DNA of 43,439 nt from an uncultured Lachnospiraceae bacterium. GTDB taxonomy: Bacteria > Bacillota > Clostridia > Lachnospirales > Lachnospiraceae. Position 1 is the stretch's first letter, and the number at the start of each line of letters is the position of its first letter. Location of the stretch: assembly GCA_910586025.1 (NCBI GenBank), contig CAJUIO010000019.1, positions 1 to 43,439 on the forward strand. Direction: 5' to 3'. A program made the position numbers and the translations under genes. Of the stretch, positions 41,929 to 43,439 are shown one piece after another. Below the pieces are notes generated by a model. It made no database searches and was not told where the DNA came from. It was given only the letters and a program-made list of their open reading frames with translations.

Positions 41929-41939
41929 AGGTGGAAAAT

Positions 41940-42020
41940 ATGCTCTGTCATTTAGTGATTGACTTAAACAAAGGACTCTGTACAAAGTCTGGTGGCTGGA
42001 CGAAACTTGTACAGAGGTAA
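41940..42020 (+). CDS. Possible 26-residue leader peptide upstream of the MFS gene
   Basis: ATG at 41940 to TAA at 42018-42020 encodes 26 residues (MLCHLVIDLNKGLC, then TKSGGWTKLVQR). A GGAGG lies about ten bases upstream. The ORF overlaps two competing hairpins, so translating it could decide how the downstream efflux gene is expressed. This is how leader peptides act before mef, msr and erm genes. It is very short and the call rests on context. Confidence 0.35.
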   Translation: MLCHLVIDLNKGLCTKSGGWTKLVQR

Positions 42021-42053
42021 AAACTATCGTCCACATTGGATTTTGTACTTTTT
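41959..42053 (+). promoter_or_regulatory. Dyads before the MFS gene: attenuator or operator
   Basis: CTCTGTACAA (41976-41985) has its exact reverse complement at 42007-42016. A second pair, TGGACGA (41997-42003) and TCGTCCA (42027-42033), is exclusive with the first. A third, GTACAAA (41980-41986) with TTTGTAC (42042-42048), can enclose the second and is followed by TTTTT. The set looks like an anti-terminator/terminator choice. The alternative is a protein operator: TTGACT (41959-41964) and TACAAA (41981-41986), 16 bp apart, could be a promoter whose -10 box is inside the left TGTACA site, with a second TGTACA 29 bp on. Confidence 0.45.
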
Positions 42054-42090
42054 ATTCAGGAAAAATAAAGAATAGAATGGAGAAAATTCA

Positions 42091-43368
42091 ATGGAAGAAA
42101 AATCATTTAAGAAATATATCATTTTGTGGTTAAGTCAGAGCGTATCGGGACTTGGAAGTTCCATGACCGGGTTTGCGCTCGTTTTATGGGCGTATGGACA
42201 GAGCCATTCTGCAATGTCCGTTTCGCTGATGTCCTTTTGCAATTATGTGCCGTATGTGTTTTTGAGCCTGTTTGTCGGAAGCTTTATAGACAGGCATAAG
42301 AAGAAAACAATCATGCTGGTCTCGGACAGCATTGCGGCGGCAGGTTCACTGGCAGTATTGGCATTTCTTCTTGTAGGATGCTTGGAGGTCTGGATCATCT
42401 ATGCCATAAATGCGGTGGTTGGTATAACGAATGCCTTTCAACAGCCAGCATCCGCAGTGGCAACGGGAAGGCTTGTACCAAAGGAGAAGATTTCAAATGT
42501 CAGTGGGATGAATTCTTTTTCCAATAACCTTATAGTGGTATTCAGCCCCATGCTGGCGGCTTTCCTGTTTGCGGCAGGCGGGCTCCCGCTTATCCTGCTG
42601 ATAGATCTGGCGAGTTTTGCTTTTGCATTTTGCGTACTGCTGTTCTGTATTACAATCCCGGAACAGGCGCAGGACAAAGCATACAGTTCACCCTTTGCCG
42701 GGATAGCGCAGGGGTTTGATTTTCTGAAAAAAGAAAAAGGCATATTATACATCATGCTTACGATGGCGCTGATCAATTTCTGTTCAAGGCTGACCTATGA
42801 GAATATTTTATCGCCAATGATTCTGGCAAGAAGCTCCGGGGACAGCATTGTGCTTGGAACTGTAAATGCCTGCATGGGCATAGGCGGGATTGCCGGGGGC
42901 GTCATTGTTTCCGTGAAGAAGGAAAGCCGCCATAAAGCTGTGGCAATTTATGTTCCGGCGGCATTGTCATTTTTGTTCGGTGATCTGATGATGGCGGCCA
43001 GCCAAAATGTATTCTGGTGGTCAGCGGCCGCGGTTGCTGCCAGTCTGCCGATTCCTTTTATACAGGCATCCCAGAATACGATACTGTACCGTAAGATACC
43101 TGCAGCCATGCAGGGCAGGGTGTTTGCAGTCAGGAATGCCATCCAGTACAGCACGATTCCGGTTGGTATTATCCTGGGAGGCTATCTGGCAGATTATGTC
43201 TTTGAGCCTTTTATGGCTTCCGGGAACAGGCTGGCGGGGATGCTGAAAATGATAGTAGGGGATAGCGCGGGAAGCGGTATGGCGGTAATGTTTTTGTGTA
43301 CCGGGATATGCGGCTTTACAGTGAGCATGGCAGCCTGTCTCAACCGGGAAATAAAGAAATTAAACTGA
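42091..43368 (+). CDS. MFS efflux transporter (MefA/EntS-like)
   Basis: A 425-residue protein with about twelve membrane helices. The MFS signature after helix 2 is GSFIDRHKKKTIM. The segment QQPASAVATGRLVPKEKISNV and the ending QGRVFAVRNAIQYSTIP are typical of the MFS_3 group, which includes MefA macrolide exporters and EntS. The substrate is unknown: a macrolide or other drug, or a self-made small molecule. GGAG lies about eight bases upstream of the ATG. It appears to be a single-gene unit with its own leader. Confidence 0.85.
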   Translation: MEEKSFKKYIILWLSQSVSGLGSSMTGFALVLWAYGQSHSAMSVSLMSFCNYVPYVFLSLFVGSFIDRHKKKTIMLVSDSIAAAGSLAVLAFLLVGCLEVWIIYAINAVVGITNAFQQPASAVATGRLVPKEKISNVSGMNSFSNNLIVVFSPMLAAFLFAAGGLPLILLIDLASFAFAFCVLLFCITIPEQAQDKAYSSPFAGIAQGFDFLKKEKGILYIMLTMALINFCSRLTYENILSPMILARSSGDSIVLGTVNACMGIGGIAGGVIVSVKKESRHKAVAIYVPAALSFLFGDLMMAASQNVFWWSAAAVAASLPIPFIQASQNTILYRKIPAAMQGRVFAVRNAIQYSTIPVGIILGGYLADYVFEPFMASGNRLAGMLKMIVGDSAGSGMAVMFLCTGICGFTVSMAACLNREIKKLN

Positions 43369-43439
43369 CAGACTGATACAAAGGGGCGGGTATCCTGTTT
43401 TTTGCGGCGGGGAATGGCAGCCTGCATTTCAGGCAGCCT
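43369..43439. other. 3' edge, no gene seen
   Basis: The last 71 bases hold no supported ORF. A short dyad (GCCTG and CAGGC near 43420-43436) is cut close to the window edge, so a terminator cannot be judged. Confidence 0.5.

Noticed and set aside
1..43439. CRISPR array, insertion sequence or prophage genes
   Set aside because: No spaced direct repeats, transposase, integrase or phage structural genes were seen on either strand.

Overview
The window looks like chromosome of a low-to-mid GC, Gram-positive (monoderm) member of the Clostridia, most likely Lachnospiraceae. This rests on AGGAGG-type ribosome binding sites, TTGACA/TATAAT promoters, the tig-clpP-clpX-lon-engB order, a TadZ with the atypical nucleotide-binding loop known from Eubacterium rectale, a Tad pilus locus with no outer-membrane secretin, and a clostridial type of metallo-beta-lactamase-fold gene. 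No rRNA, tRNA, insertion sequence, prophage or CRISPR array is visible.

Region 1 (1-3180) is the 3' part of a very large surface protein with an Ig-like domain and two C-terminal LysM domains. It is open at the window edge and closed by a clear terminator.

Region 2 (3191-21041) is a 16-gene, same-strand block that reads as one operon. A 34-bp perfect inverted repeat abuts a perfect-consensus sigma-A promoter. Then come tadZ, tadA, tadB, tadC, a Flp pilin, a membrane-anchored WG-repeat protein, a TadV prepilin peptidase and three pseudopilin-like or TadE/F/G-like proteins. The block continues without a break into a phospho-signalling set: a DUF6382-like FHA protein, a secreted VWA protein with an intracellular FHA domain, a PP2C phosphatase, a Ser/Thr kinase, a kinase-like paralogue that has lost its catalytic motifs, and a 44-46 residue membrane peptide. 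Both kinase-like proteins carry one transmembrane helix followed by TPR-like and MORN repeats. I infer a Tad pilus controlled by reversible Thr/Ser phosphorylation read by FHA domains, similar in logic to the PpkA/PppA/Fha control of type VI secretion. This is the best candidate for an undescribed system here.

Region 3 (21156-25531) holds an oligo-1,6-glucosidase, a convergent solitary ECF S component, an unrecognised protein and trigger factor. Region 4 (25567-34633) is core housekeeping: clpP, clpX, lon, engB, an AI-2E-family permease, a D-2-hydroxyacid dehydrogenase, truA, a VanZ-like protein and a DUF308 protein, many overlapping by a few bases.

Region 5 (34634-41278) contains a possible RNA leader with an unrecognised protein, an RsmC-like methyltransferase, a NYN/PIN-like protein, a split ThrE exporter, an aldose-epimerase-like protein, an HD hydrolase and an AgrA/AgrC-like two-component pair with a reduced sensor. 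Region 6 (41313-43439) has an internally deleted metallo-beta-lactamase-fold gene, a G9 tract, and an MFS efflux gene whose leader may encode a 26-residue peptide overlapping alternative hairpins.

All assignments come from reading the sequence and from memory of families. No database search was run.
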